Of a stretch of 64,000 nt of DNA, positions 15,401 to 24,287 are shown in pieces. Source of the stretch: Limnoperna fortunei. Lineage: Eukaryota; Mollusca; Bivalvia; Mytilida; Modiolidae. Each line of letters begins with the position of its first letter. Positions within the stretch are counted from its first letter, which is position 1. Both the position numbers and the translations under genes were made by a program. Where the stretch lies: positions 27,059,956-27,123,955 of the forward strand of contig OX104122.1 of NCBI GenBank assembly GCA_944474755.1. The letters are read 5' to 3'. The notes beneath the pieces were generated by a model. The model was not told the DNA's origin and searched no databases. It was given only the letters and a program-made list of their open reading frames with translations.

Positions 15401-16458
15401 ATTCAAAAATAAAATGTATTATATGGTCACACACTCGAATTTCGTCCATACTCGAATTTCGACGATTTTTATTCATTCAGTAATGTAAACAATGAACTCA
15501 AGGCTAAATTACTTTAAAAATAACTTTCATTTATTGCTCTAACCAAATGACTCCTAAATAATAAAATACAGTGCGTTTCATTGAAATTAACGTCAATTAA
15601 AGCGACACACTTTCATCGCTGAAATTAGAGTGTACTATAATATATTCTAATATGATGTGCTTTAAAGGCTTTGAGACCACAACTGTGGTAAAAAAACGAT
15701 TTATCTATGAGCAACACGCGCTGAGAAGGGCGTGTTTTAAATGGCTGTTCCAATTACAAAACTGTAACTCCCACCGGAAAGCTTTTGCATATGACATATA
15801 AATCTTATAAATAGCTACACGCGCTATAATTATCCGTTGCAATATATTGTGTGTTACATTGACAGAACAGCCCGTTTATGGCGGAAATGATGTTTTCTAT
15901 AGGTACGAAAATATTATAAATGTACTCTAATTGTCTTATTAGAATAGAAATAATTCACGGAAGCTGTGATTTATCATTGTTTTACCACGGGATGACCATT
16001 TATGTCGTTATTTTATCCCTCGCCATCGCTCGGGATAAAATAATACGTCATAAATGGTCACCCGTGGTAAAACAATGATAAACCACAGCCTCCGTGAATT
16101 ATTTCTTAAGTATACAACACATCTTTTACCTGGGCGAAAAGACCCAGTGCAAACAGAAATCGGGGCTAATCGACCGTTGCAAACAAGTATTGGGGCGAAC
16201 TGAATAAGGTGCGAACGAAATTCGGGACGAACTGACTCTATACCAAAAATGCTTGACCCTATATTTGCTAATGTAATGTGAGCAGCCAGTCAGTATGTGT
16301 ATTGCATTATTTGGAATCATACTCAGTTATTTAAGGTGACTTCGTAAGTCCACGAGAACTTTGCCTTACCAGTCAAACTTTCCAATTTGATCTTCATATA
16401 AAGATGAAACTGAAGTAAATAAAACAATCAAAAGAAAAACGACTTTGGGTACAGGCAT
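336..16458 (-). CDS. EMC1: ER membrane protein complex subunit 1, 5' part (12 exons, gene continues off the left edge)
   Basis: EMC1 is the large luminal, beta-propeller-bearing subunit of the ER membrane complex, an insertase for tail-anchored and multipass membrane proteins. Twelve minus-strand exons join with matching phases to give about 387 residues of a protein usually near 950-1000. Residues 1-20 look like a signal peptide (charged start, then a VVFLLIVLFTSVSS core). Next come LYEDQIGKFDW, KRLLVTTEKNILAS (residues ~50-63), RGTIDAVYHQDK, GGGRFIRSWKVETGALSW and LPGAHVTIVKANNDG, each matching the order of vertebrate EMC1 propeller segments as I recall them. All proposed introns have GT-AG ends. 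The C-terminal propeller, DUF1620 region and membrane anchor lie outside the window. Introns are long and full of repeats. Around residue 245 the protein seems about 10 residues shorter than vertebrate EMC1, so a micro-exon may be missing or one donor misplaced. The family call is secure; individual splice ends less so. Confidence 0.93.
688..738 (+). repeat. 3' end fragment of tRNA-derived SINE
   Basis: ATATAGCTAAAAAATTGCTG followed by AAAGTGGCATTAAACAACAA matches the conserved tail of the SINE seen whole at 3969-4250. It lies in EMC1 intron 11. Confidence 0.6.
1025..1123 (-). CDS. EMC1: EMC1 exon 11
   Basis: Encodes EATLTGYDLESGGEITDLNQ, then KLTTGSNHGVPLK. It matches the INLYLVETGRRLLDTTI region of vertebrate EMC1. 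It has a TTTGTAG acceptor and a GTATAT donor, phase 0. Confidence 0.87.
1552..2187. repeat. tandem array, ~79-bp unit, about 8 copies
   Basis: Each unit begins near GAAGTGAAATGA and contains TAGACTAGAACCTTCTAGA, with starts near 1552, 1633, 1710, 1790, 1871, 1948, 2028 and 2110. Copies differ mostly in A-run length. It sits in EMC1 intron 10. Confidence 0.92.
2318..2408. repeat. short tandem repeat, ~20-bp unit, about 5 copies
   Basis: Repeats of ACCATTTAGCAACCACGTAA with small changes, in EMC1 intron 10. Confidence 0.85.
2491..2562 (-). CDS. EMC1: EMC1 exon 10
   Basis: A 72-nt, phase-0 exon encoding ISAAEVSKLENKDVLLTFQK and MSDQ, with a CTAG acceptor and a GTATTG donor. Similarity to EMC1 is weaker here. 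Phase and position support it. Confidence 0.75.
3696..3848 (-). CDS. EMC1: EMC1 exon 9
   Basis: Encodes ELGLTPKGTVMLEPVSTKG, then EFFVRLGMNDMAVLKIVKNE, matching the QFFLHLSPSHYALLQY stretch of EMC1. Phase 0 at both ends, with a GTAAGT donor. Confidence 0.92.
3969..4250 (+). repeat. tRNA-derived SINE, near full length
   Basis: The 5' head has tRNA-like promoter boxes (TGGCCGATTGGTTAAG as A box, GGTTTGAGTC as B box). The body holds TCACTGCAGGCAGGGTG and AAAACTGGACGCCATGG, and the tail GTGTTAAACACAATCC then an AAAC-rich end. About a dozen degenerate relatives occur in the window. The tRNA-like head is part of the element, not a tRNA gene. Confidence 0.88.
4398..5923. repeat. 28-bp minisatellite, about 54 copies, in EMC1 intron 8
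   Basis: The unit is GATGTCTGTAGG plus TTTAAACACTTACTGT. Variants replace TAGG with TTAAG or CAGG and are interspersed. Most copies contain the 8-base palindrome GTTTAAAC. The last copy touches the 3' edge of EMC1 exon 8. Confidence 0.95.
5924..6008 (-). CDS. EMC1: EMC1 exon 8 (next to the 28-bp minisatellite)
   Basis: Encodes CEVIDSNYYLCYKQDTGTL and QLLDLVSGP, aligned with CGVVDEAVLVCPD of EMC1. Two in-frame donors are possible. GTGTTT at 5918-5923 is supplied by the last minisatellite repeat. GTTAGT, 15 bases earlier in the transcript, would end the exon near 5939 and fits the donor consensus better. The left boundary is therefore uncertain. Confidence 0.8.
6785..6915 (+). repeat. dispersed repeat, internally deleted copy
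   Basis: Begins ACAAGTGTGGACTGTGAGC and ends GTGTGATTCCTATATAACCC. It matches both ends of the longer copy at 15090-15385 but lacks the middle ~150 bases. Confidence 0.7.
7188..7346 (-). CDS. EMC1: EMC1 exon 7
   Basis: Encodes DGTVFDHLVVRGNEVIAIG, LPGAHVTIVKANNDG and VPAAWISTET. It corresponds to the VPFSHVNIVKFNVEDGE region of vertebrate EMC1. It has a TTTCAG acceptor and a GTATGA donor, phase 2. Confidence 0.93.
8531..8618 (-). CDS. EMC1: EMC1 exon 6
   Basis: Encodes QVIAVTQSGVYCFDLQGGKQ and then KWHFDLPN, matching the YIAVLKK...GHLKWVEHLPES stretch of EMC1. It has a CTTAG acceptor and a GTATGT donor. Confidence 0.92.
8645..8780. repeat. small imperfect foldback repeat
   Basis: TTTCATTAAAC with repeats of TCAAATTGAGA on the left faces CTCAAATTGAGATG and TTTTATGAAACCGGGACC on the right. 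Probably an old short transposon in EMC1 intron 5. Confidence 0.4.
9257..9282 (-). CDS. EMC1: EMC1 exon 5 (26-nt micro-exon)
   Basis: A 26-nt exon encoding ADIKIKGN between a TTTTTTTCAG acceptor and a GTAGGT donor. The call rests on phase: exon 4 leaves two bases and exon 6 needs one, and this is the only fitting segment seen between them. Confidence 0.75.
9660..9985 (+). repeat. dispersed repeat (copy split at 24095-24262 and 25990-26054)
   Basis: Shares CGGTAAACAGGAAG, CACCAAGGA-like, AAGCAATATGCAAAATAT and the 3' end GTAAAACAGTATA...CTCTTCTTCAAAGCAGGGG with the other copy. Lies in EMC1 intron 4. Confidence 0.75.
10170..10272 (-). CDS. EMC1: EMC1 exon 4
   Basis: Encodes LVGVFGGGRFIRSWKVETG and ALSWEESVHNTPKP, matching the GGRIMRSWET / GLNWE segment of EMC1. 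It has a TTACAG acceptor and a GTAAGA donor, phase 2. Confidence 0.92.
10965..11212 (-). repeat. SINE copy, reverse orientation
   Basis: Reading the minus strand it goes from TTAAGGTAGTTTGTC through the CACGTGGTCTGTCAGC block to a GTAAACAC tail. It is a diverged copy of the SINE at 3969, in EMC1 intron 3. Confidence 0.8.
11226..11398. mobile_element. non-autonomous inverted-repeat element, 173 bp, 6-bp target duplication
   Basis: The ends are CAGGGCTCATTACACC and GAGTGTGGCGACCTGTG (inverted, diverged). It is flanked directly by TCTACC at 11220-11225 and 11399-11404. Subterminal GTCGCCCT and TTCTCCCT repeats are shared with the larger element at 13851-14970. The CA..TG ends and 6-bp duplication suggest a hAT-like (or Dada-like) family. 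Confidence 0.82.
11905..11970 (-). CDS. EMC1: EMC1 exon 3
   Basis: A 66-nt exon encoding WRQLLEDNDRGTIDAVYHQDK, matching the WRH-x-GxxEGAVDA stretch of vertebrate EMC1. It has an AG acceptor and a GTAAGT donor, with phases fitting exons 2 and 4. Confidence 0.93.
12130..12375 (-). repeat. SINE copy, reverse orientation
   Basis: Shows the head (GGCCTCGCTGACGG on the minus strand), the GATCACATGGTCTGTCAACA block, and the tail ending near TTTGTTTGTTTGAATG on the plus strand. In EMC1 intron 2. Confidence 0.85.
12918..13075 (-). repeat. SINE copy, partial (3' half)
   Basis: Begins GTTTGTTTGAATGATG and includes CATCCAGTTTTTATTG and CAATCCTTGTCAATTA. The tRNA-like head is missing. Confidence 0.75.
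13178..13302 (-). CDS. EMC1: EMC1 exon 2
   Basis: Encodes TQRFIGKISKLYWDQ and KRLLVTTEKNILASIH, the start of the N-terminal propeller. It has an AG acceptor after a pyrimidine-rich stretch, a GTATGT donor, and ends in phase 1. Confidence 0.93.
13851..14970. mobile_element. non-autonomous inverted-repeat element, 1120 bp, 6-bp target duplication
   Basis: Ends CAGGGGTCACCACACTCT and GTGTGGTGAGCCCTG form terminal inverted repeats. GTACAT flanks both sides (13845-13850, 14971-14976). Subterminal arms are rich in GGGAGAAGT on the left and GGGCGACTT on the right. No transposase is seen inside; the AT-rich centre carries a TA microsatellite. Same family as 11226-11398. In EMC1 intron 1. Confidence 0.85.
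14365..14387. repeat. TA dinucleotide microsatellite
   Basis: About 11 uninterrupted AT/TA units inside the 13851-14970 element. Confidence 0.9.
15090..15385 (+). repeat. dispersed repeat, fuller copy
   Basis: Starts ACAAGTGTGGACTGTGAGC, continues through CCAAGTTTCATTAAATTTCA, and ends GACGGACAGACAAACAGG then CTATATACCCCC. The same ends occur at 6785-6915. Confidence 0.7.
15946..16106. mobile_element. foldback (palindromic) element
   Basis: The left arm AATAATTCACGGAAGCTGTG faces the right arm CACAGCCTCCGTGAATTATT. The arms continue through TATCATTGTTTTACCACGGG to a centre near CCTCGCCATCGCTCGGG. The right arm and following bases resemble the decayed element at 32685-32800. In EMC1 intron 1, about 260 bases from exon 1. 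Confidence 0.85.
16370..16458 (-). CDS. EMC1: EMC1 exon 1 (start codon and signal peptide)
   Basis: ATG is at 16456-16458 on the minus strand. It encodes 29 residues: a hydrophobic signal sequence, then SLYEDQIGKFD. It ends in TG before a GTAAG donor, so the split codon is completed by G from exon 2 to give W, as in EMC1 proteins. It was too short for simple ORF listing and was found by looking for the phase needed upstream of exon 2. Confidence 0.9.
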
Positions 16459-16938
16459 TATGCTTTTTTGCCGGGAGACCATTTGCACCTTCTTTAGAAA
16501 AGAGTGGATGTGATTTATCTAAAGACCAAACGATACTAGAAACATAAAACTAGCATATGCATGTACACATTTTATTCTTAAAGTTACGAAGACATCAGAC
16601 AGAAAGAACAAAATTACTTTCGATTTTGAAAGAAAACATAGATACAAATAAATAAAGGAAGAAATAAAGAATAAAACGTATCGAGTAGCTAGCAAAGTGT
16701 ATAAGCCGTCTCATCGTAGTAAATCCGGTATACGGGCGTGGGGTTACTAGGAATACTTTTAGGTACAGGTCTGTGGAAGGAGATTTGACAATCCAGCCTA
16801 TTCATATATTTTCGTACGTTATAAAACAGGACCTAATCATATATTGAATTATTAAATCAGACATATTCATATATTACTGCACGACAAAATAGTACATTCA
16901 CTACCAAAATGATCAAGTGATGTCAATGAGGTTTAGTA
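16459..16938 (-). promoter_or_regulatory. probable EMC1 5' UTR and promoter region
   Basis: This lies directly upstream of the EMC1 start codon. No TATA box or clear initiator stands out; bases 16680-16760 are locally richer in CpG than their surroundings. Assigned by position only. Confidence 0.3.
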
Positions 16939-17280
16939 CCAGTTTGCCGATTCCCAGATTGCCGCGTCCAATTAATTTGCCGATTCCCTTATATTTGACC
17001 ATTTAAGAACAATATACATGGTGTATACATGAATGATTGTAGGTTTATGTATGCATCATCCTCCATAATATTACAATTACTATAAAACAAATAACGGCAC
17101 AAGCTGATAATGTATACTTGTGAAAGATAAGTATTTGTGATTAATTTGCTCAAATTTTCTAAGCATTCATAATTGTCGGTAAATGACTTAAATTAGCTTG
17201 AATTCTTTTCCAAAAATGAAAATCTTCAGCTTTTCATATTGATTTAAAACAAATTACGTCTTTTGCTGATAATTTATGAG

Positions 17281-17400
17281 AGGGCGGACAGGGTAGTGGG
17301 AGACAGGGAGAGATGGGGGAGAAAGGAGCAAAGGGTAGGGAGAAAGGAGCAACGGGGAGGGAGAAAGGACAAAATCAAAAAAGAGGGAGGCAGTACTAGT
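17281..17400. repeat. GA-rich (purine) tract
   Basis: Repeats of GGGAGAAAGGAGCAA-like units on the plus strand. A similar tract lies at 21806-21868 near the other end of the 5.1-kb segment, in the same orientation. Confidence 0.7.
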
Positions 17401-19698
17401 ACAAATATATTCTTTAATTCGTACCTGAAAATCATTTAATAAGTGGCAATTCATTGATTTAATTGAAAAAAGACTACAATTATTTACAGAAAACTCCAGT
17501 AAAGAGATAAATTGCATCCAAATGATCAGAATTTTTACTATGCTAGTATACAGTAAGGTTTTTTCCTAAAGCGTATGTCTGTCCCCTTTACATATTGTCA
17601 TCACTATTGACTGGGTGGCTGTCATCTGTTGTCTGTCCGTTGTTAACTTTTTCTCATATGACACCACTTAGGGTACCTAGTTTTAGCTTTGTATCCAGGA
17701 GTTTGATCCATGTATGTAAAACAAAATTATCTTAATAAAAGCGCAGTATGCCCAACTGGTAATGTTTTCTTGCATGTAGTACGTAATGCCGGTAGATTAT
17801 AAAACAAATGCAGTTTTGTTAATTCTTTTACATCGAAAATTGTAACAATTTCAATAAGACGTTATTAGAGCCTCTAAGCGTAACGTCATTTGAGCTTTTT
17901 GACGTTACATTAAAAGGGGTTTTATATCTAGATTTCTATGTCTATGTTCACAATAAATAACCATTTTATGCTGAAATTGTATTAAATTCGCACACATACG
18001 TTTTGCGCATTAATATTTTCCTTATCGAATATATTTATAATATTTTCATGCAACTTTGTTTATAATAACATCGGTTTAAAAAATGTCGCGCTAACGAAAA
18101 CGACTATAGACATAGACAATATATATGCTGTACTCTAAAATTCATTGACAAACTATTGAGAAAAAACTCATATCTAAAATGTTATTATATTTTTCAGTGT
18201 ATGAATTTAAAGTGCGGCAAATACGTCGAAAGTTGTAATAAATCGATAAAAAGTTGCAAAAATGTGTTCGTAACAAACGTTTCTAGACATGGTTGAATGT
18301 ATAGCGCTTTCACAATACACGAAAACAAATTAAAAAGGGACAAAAATTAAAATTAAGAAAAAAACGCATTCTTGAAAAGGTGTTTATTGTTTAATTTAAC
18401 AGTTTTATAGGAATAAAAAACATTAAAATACGGCATCTTTTTTAGGTATGTCCCTTTATTCACAGAAATTCAGAGTTATGATTACGTCTACTAGATAGTG
18501 ACGTCATATTTTGAAGGGAAAAATTTATGACTCACACAATTTTGGGTGCCTAACACTAATGCCAAATTTCAGGAAAATAAGTCCAAATGACCTGGTTTTG
18601 CTTTTCTTGTTACAATTTACATTACGATTTATGGGGGAAATCTTGGTTAAACGTTTTTTAGTTTCTAATAATTCAAGTATATTGGTTGCTTAAAAGGCGA
18701 GTATAGTTCGTTTTGATCCACAACTAAAAATACAAGTGTATTGACACTTTCGTCATCTGTTAAAGGTCTTCGAACCAAAAAATATTTACTAGTATCGGAA
18801 ACTAAAAAAGAACCAACAACCTACGGTACGTCTAAGTTGAGTTATTTTTATAATTACACTTGTAAAAAAAAACATTGTTTCTACACATGGAAAGCCTGTA
18901 ATGCTCACATTACTCATTACAAAAACTTCAGTTTAATCGACATGAACGTTACACAAAATTGTGGTTACATAATTTCTGGGATGTTTTTCTGGGGATATTT
19001 GACACGGCGGTGGCCATCTCGAATTTAAGATCTGCACCAAAATCTTAAAATTTGACATTTCTACAGTCTCACAGTATCACAATTAAATTTGCCACACAGA
19101 TTTTCAGAGCAATTACCCTGATATCAGTTCTGCATAATTTGATTTAAATAAGTGAAATAGTTTCTGAAACCACATGTATTTCTTAGTGCCTCTGGTGTTC
19201 AGGCTATGTTCCAGTGTTGTGTCCATCTTGGTTTTAGGATCAGTACCAAAGATTCACGATGTAAAGAAAAGTACAGTACACTGGTTCATGTATCTGAGAG
19301 CTGCCCTAATCTGAACTACTTTTCACAAGTGCAAGTTGAAGAACATGGGTCAACACATGTTTTGGCCAATATCTCACAATATTATATAGCTACAGAAAAT
19401 AAAATAGTTACATTAAAATTATCGGCACATTCAATCTTTATAAATTCAGAAGTTTTGTTTAACTACCTAGAGTTATGGCCATTAAGTTACGATTTTTAAA
19501 AGAAAATTGTCATTCTTGACAGTACAACTTGAAAAATAAAGCAGCAAATTGATATAGTAAATTGAAAAATTATCAGGAAGACAATGAAAATCACTATGTT
19601 GGTCTAAATTGTCTGAAATTCTTATATGAGTTATTGCCCTTTAATAATAACTATAGTGAAAGTGTAAATTGCAAAAAATAATCAGCAAGACTTATAGG
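17401..19698. other. no gene seen
   Basis: AT-rich. Short open frames here (up to 97 codons) have no recognisable protein features. Parts of 19000-19250 resemble the GGCGGCCATCTTGAATTTTGG-like repeat unit at 63370-63990. Confidence 0.6.
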
Positions 19699-19862
19699 AT
19701 AATTAATTGGGCGGAGTGAATATCCAAAATATGATCACGAGTGCTGCATAACGAATCTGATTAAACGAGTGCGCGGAACTTGTTCCGCGCACGAGTTTAA
19801 TCTGATGCTTTATGCGGCACGAGTGATCATATTTTGGATATTCACGATGCCCAGTTGATTAT
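19699..19862. mobile_element. foldback element, 164 bp
   Basis: Arms GTGAATATCCAAAATATGAT and ATCATATTTTGGATATTCAC are perfect inverses. The outer parts ATAATTAATTGGGCG and GCCCAGTTGATTAT also pair. The centre GCGCGGAACTTGTTCCGCGC is itself a palindrome. Confidence 0.88.
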
Positions 19863-20149
19863 CTTATTTATTATATAGATCAAAATTGTTTTCGTAAAAT
19901 TTTAATGCTTAATCCTAAATTTTATGAACGGCGGATGAATATCTGTATAGTACAAAACCACTGCAACTTTGGCGGGAAAAAACCCGAGAGTGAAAAATTA
20001 ATAAACGATAAATTTCACATGTGATTTACCGTGATTTCTGTCACTCGGAAAATTCGATATTTCATCTCTATCTATATAATAAAAGTCCTTTAAATAACGC
20101 ATTTGGTCCAAAATTGTCAGACGAATCCGTATAGGAGTGTTTGCCCTTT

Positions 20150-20960
20150 AATAACAATTTTGTTATGAAAATATAAGCATTTGATTTATAAATGTAAAGC
20201 TATAACAACTAGAGTTAAACTGTAAATAGTAAAAATAATCGGAAGGACAAGGCCTACAAACCATTTAATTGTCAAAAATTTGTCCAGCTGCTCCTTATAG
20301 TATTATATGTCATTTACTCATAATTTTTCTTTAAATTTCTCAATGAATTATCCTCATACTTACCATTAAGTTTTTTTATAAAGGAGTACATAATTCAACA
20401 ATTCAACAGTTAACAAAATCGCAAAGTTCCCAAGTCTGAAAATTCGGAAAAAAATCATCGAACAATAATAGCAGGTGTACAACTTTTGCAATCTTTCTGT
20501 GAAGATTTAGAGTTCTAGATTGAAAACTGTAGGAGTTGATTACACAATAATATGTACTGTCGTCTGCAAATGTGCTTAAAAATGACCACATTCCAAGGTC
20601 TGGAAAATTAGGAAACATGCTGGAACACTTCTATAATAGCAGTTGCAACAAATTCAATACATGTGCAAACGTTCTGTGAAGTTTCTGAGATCTGGGTTGT
20701 AAACTGTAGGAGTAGTTGATAAAAATAGATACCCCATTTCCCCTAGCCCGCCTGACTAAACCATACTATAGCCCAAAAATCAGAGTTGAACTATAAAATG
20801 CAAAAATGATCTGTAAGGCAAGGCCTAAAAATAACTCATTTGGTCTTCTTTGTTTAGAGTTATTTAACTTGAATGACAATTTATGAAATATCAGTTTTCT
20901 CCTTTTAAATAAAAAACTAAGCAGCAAAAGTAAAACTGTAAATAGCAAACATAATAAGAC
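20150..20960. repeat. degenerate local duplications
   Basis: The segment with CTGTGAAGATTTAGAG and AACTGTAGGAGTTG near 20500 recurs near 20680-20715. AAGGACAAGGCCTA near 20245 recurs as AAGGCAAGGCCTA near 20815. These are old tandem copies inside the 5.1-kb segment. Confidence 0.65.
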
Positions 20961-21409
20961 AATTTATGTTACAGCAGAAAATAATCCTTTTTTTAATTAC
21001 ATTTATTTCATCATTTTTTCAGTTTAAATTCCCTTTTAAGTCGATCAGAACTTGTGAATTTTTATGTTGCTGTGGTAGTTAAGAAATAATTCAAAAGTCT
21101 GAGAATTGAATTGAGTTTTGTTTTGAAAAATCTAGGCCTGAACCTGAATGAATTTTTAACTAATCGAAATTTCACTCTAATGTAAAACTATTGAATGCTG
21201 CCTGTTAGATAAAGTGTAGAATAATGTTAATCTTACGTGCTAGTGAACAGTTTTCTAAAAGTTTAAAAATACAAGATTGTCATATTGTTAAAGAATTTCG
21301 AACGTGTTTCTTATTCAAACTACAACCGAAACAGTTAACAAGGGACCATAAAAACAAAGATTTATTGTAGTTAATGAATAAGCTATATTATTTTCTGGAA
21401 ATTTATGTC

Positions 21410-21575
21410 TGTGTGGACTACGGGTGCTTGTGTACTAGAAGTGTAAGTGGATTATAAATCTATGTGGAAAATAAGTCTGTATGGACCATAGGTATGTGTG
21501 GACTATGAGTTTGTATGGACTAGAGATATGTGTGGACTACATGTCTGGGTGGATTTTGGATTTATGTGGGCAACA
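21410..21575. repeat. degenerate minisatellite, ~21-bp unit
   Basis: About 8 variants of TATGTGTGGACTATGAGTC, strongly diverged. Confidence 0.75.
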
Positions 21576-22129
21576 GATCTGGCTGTATGATTGCCATTAG
21601 GTTTCAGTGTCCTGATTTCAGAAATCTACCGGTCACAGTTTATGATCCTCATATTTTTTTTTACAAACAGGCACCATACACAAATTAAATTCAGTTGATA
21701 ATGTGTCACGAGGCATGCTTTGTTTGTAAAAGCAGTTTATATGCTTCATGTCCCAAATTTATCAGTTTTGAGTCAAAATTTAGTGATCTTTTCTATTGCT
21801 ATAGTGTTAAAGAGGGAGAATTGTAAAGAGGGGAGAAAGAGGAGTAGAGGGGAGGGAGAAAGGAGAAAGGTACCCCCCCCCCTCAATTATAATCAAAATA
21901 AATTCTTTTTATGACAATTAAATTATGTGAATTATTTTATTAATTTACATATTTTTCATAAACACACACAATTCTCGATAACATTCTTTTATATACCTCG
22001 TTGATTGGTCTTAATTAGCTGAATAATAGGGAATCGGCAAATTGGACGCGGCAATCTGGGAATCGGCAAACTGGAAGGCCCCCCCCCCCCCCGTGACCGG
22101 TAAATAAATTTACCCAAGACAAGATATAA

Positions 22130-23250
22130 ACAAAATATTCCTTTTGGTAGTCTCTAACAAAATATAAATACAAGTTGCCTTGCCAAGTGTCGGGAAGTTT
22201 GAAGAAATATGAAGTTATCAATTCGATATTCAAATTTGTCCCTGTTGGGTTCGCCCTTATACCAATTCCGTACTGATGTATCTAATTCCTTTTAGAAATA
22301 TCTAATCGAAGCAGACTTGCCAAGTTTCAAGAATATTAAGAGGATGAAGTAGCAGTTTCGAGTTGCACAGGTTCATAGGTGTTAGGCTTCCGTTGGTATG
22401 GAATCCGTTCAGTTGCCTGAAATTACTGTCTCGCCAACTGTCATGAAGTTAAAAGATAACGAAGTACGAGTTATGCATACTTCCATGCATTTCAGTTCTT
22501 TTGGGTCACTGGGTTTTTGATATTTTACTAGATTTATATTAAATTTGGTCTTATTTGACACGTTTTCATACCGAACCCGTCCAGATACCTCTATTTCCTT
22601 TGATAATCTGTTGGAACATTATACAAACTGTCTCGTCAGATGTGAAGATTGGTAGATTACAAAGGAAGGGTCCGAACGAGTTACGTAATTCTCAGGTTTA
22701 TTTTTATTAGTTCTATATTTAAATTTGTCACTGTTTGGCTCCCTTTTATACCGAATCCGTTCCGATTCTTAAATTCCGTATGAGAGTATCTAAAGCAATA
22801 TAATACAAGAAGTCAAGTTTGAAGTAGATTGGAAGATAATTCGGTTCGTTTTGAGATGACCGGCTTAGTTAGGCGATTTGTTTACAAGGTCGATATTTTA
22901 ATTTGTCTCTTGGTCTCCCTTTCATACCGAAACTCATTCATATGATTCAAATTCCTTTTGGTAGTGTCTAAAGCAATATAAAAGCATTCTTGACAAATTT
23001 CACGAAGATTGATGAAAAGATAAGTGGTCGTACCGTGTTTCCCAGGTTCTCGAGCAGGTGATTTTTTACCAGGTTATTATTCAAATTGTTCCTAATAGGC
23101 TTCCTTTCTTACCGCATTAGTCCAGTTGCCTCAAATTCATTAGGTAGTATATAAAGAATATAATACAAGCTGTCTTGCCAATTTTCACTGTCGTGAGTTT
23201 CGCATGTTCTCGTGTAGGTGATTTTTGCAGATGCTGGGCATCTTTTCGTA
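22130..23250. repeat. old tandem array, ~150-190-bp unit, about 6 degenerate copies
   Basis: Each copy has a TTTTATACCGAATCCGTTC-like motif, followed by CAAATTCCTTTTGGTAG, AGCAATATAATACAAG, TGCCAAGTTTCACGAAG and a CAGGTTCTCG-like ending. Motif starts lie near 22250, 22385, 22565, 22735, 22910 and 23095. Confidence 0.75.
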
Positions 23251-23369
23251 CCAAAAATGTTTACCTAGTTCCCTCAATTTTAAAGTAGCTATTTAGTAGG
23301 CTCTCGTACGTAAAAAGATTAAGGAGAGTTTGGTTTTTTTATCCACTTTCAGATATATCTTGATGTCAA

Positions 23370-23555
23370 GTTTTTAATCGGGTAAGAAGGCGGAGAACAC
23401 GATGAAACCCCGACCTGCGGCAGAAAAACTGACACTCCTTGACAATTAAGACGGCGGTCGAGCACACCCCGCCGCAGTAAGGCTCGAACTGACAACCTAA
23501 GTATTTACAATCAATCACAGATGACTTACTACCTTAACCACTCGACCACTACTTT
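23370..23555 (-). repeat. SINE copy, reverse orientation, 5' two-thirds
   Basis: Contains ACCCCGACCTGCGGCAG, CTCCTTGACAATTAAGAC and CTACCTTAACCACTCG, the minus-strand form of the SINE head and body. Confidence 0.8.
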
Positions 23556-23565
23556 GAGTATAGTC

Positions 23566-24090
23566 TGCACGAAACGTAGTATCAAGTTGCCTTAAAAAGT
23601 CAACTTAAACAGAATTGAAAATATTCAGTGAATACTGAACTTCTACGTGATTATTTGACTATCTGAGAGTTATGTAAGAAAATTATTTATTATATTATAT
23701 TATATTTTTATTTGATTTTTAAAAAAAATAGTTGAATTAGACAATGTGCAAAAAAATGATCCTATAACTGTCCTTTTTGTCTTTTATTTTCGTGCGTTTT
23801 AACATGTATATCGAACCCACGTCTTACTTCACACCAGTCTCGTATTTATTAAGGTTAACAATTACAGAATGTAATGTCCTAGATTACCTCTTTAACAATA
23901 AAACACAAACATTTGTAACAGATATGCAACACATATTTTTACATGTATAACATAGTGACAATTTACAATAAGGCACTTTGTATGATGTTAATTTCTGGAA
24001 TAACATAGCAAAACCAATTTACTGAGGGATCTGATAACAACGATGCACATTCAGACAAGTTAAGCTTTATTATACAAGCTAAATCTGTTA
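23566..24090. other. no gene seen
   Basis: AT-rich sequence with a short TATAT/ATTTT stretch near 23690-23720. Nothing else is supported. Confidence 0.6.
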
Positions 24091-24094
24091 GCTA

Positions 24095-24262
24095 ATGCTC
24101 ACTAGTGATAGCCCGCTTTCACAAAAAGTATTCAGTAAACAGGAAGACGATCACCAAGGACCATGAAATCGCTACCTACCATATAGTACTATAGTATAAA
24201 GCAATATGCAAAATATAAAGCTTCTGCATCCTATATTTGCTCAGAAAAATGCGACAGAAATT
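24095..24262 (+). repeat. left part of dispersed repeat, interrupted by a ~1.7-kb insertion
   Basis: Matches 9700-9890 (CAGTAAACAGGAAGACGATC, AAAGCAATATGCAAAATAT). The matching right end resumes at 25990-26054. Confidence 0.75.
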
Positions 24263-24287
24263 TTAATGCCCGTTATTTCTAAAATAG

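Larger units (their letters stand above)
16939..22074. mobile_element. 5.1-kb segment bounded by ~50-bp terminal inverted repeats
   Basis: Left end 16939-16990 (CCAGTTTGCCGATTCCCAGA) and right end 22028-22074 are inverted matches over about 47 bases, including TTGCCGCGTCCAATT. The interior has a GA-rich block near each end, a palindrome near the middle and degenerate repeats, but no recognisable transposase. No clear target duplication was found, so this may be one large non-autonomous element or two separate insertions. Confidence 0.5.

Noticed and set aside
17254..17517. 87-codon minus-strand frame with a proline/leucine/serine-rich tail
   Set aside because: Produced by the GA-rich low-complexity tract on the opposite strand.
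18741..19028. 95-codon open frame
   Set aside because: No recognisable domain, no splice context, lies within degenerate repeats.
19206..19499. 97-codon open frame
   Set aside because: Overlaps a dispersed repeat similar to 63370-63990; probably chance.
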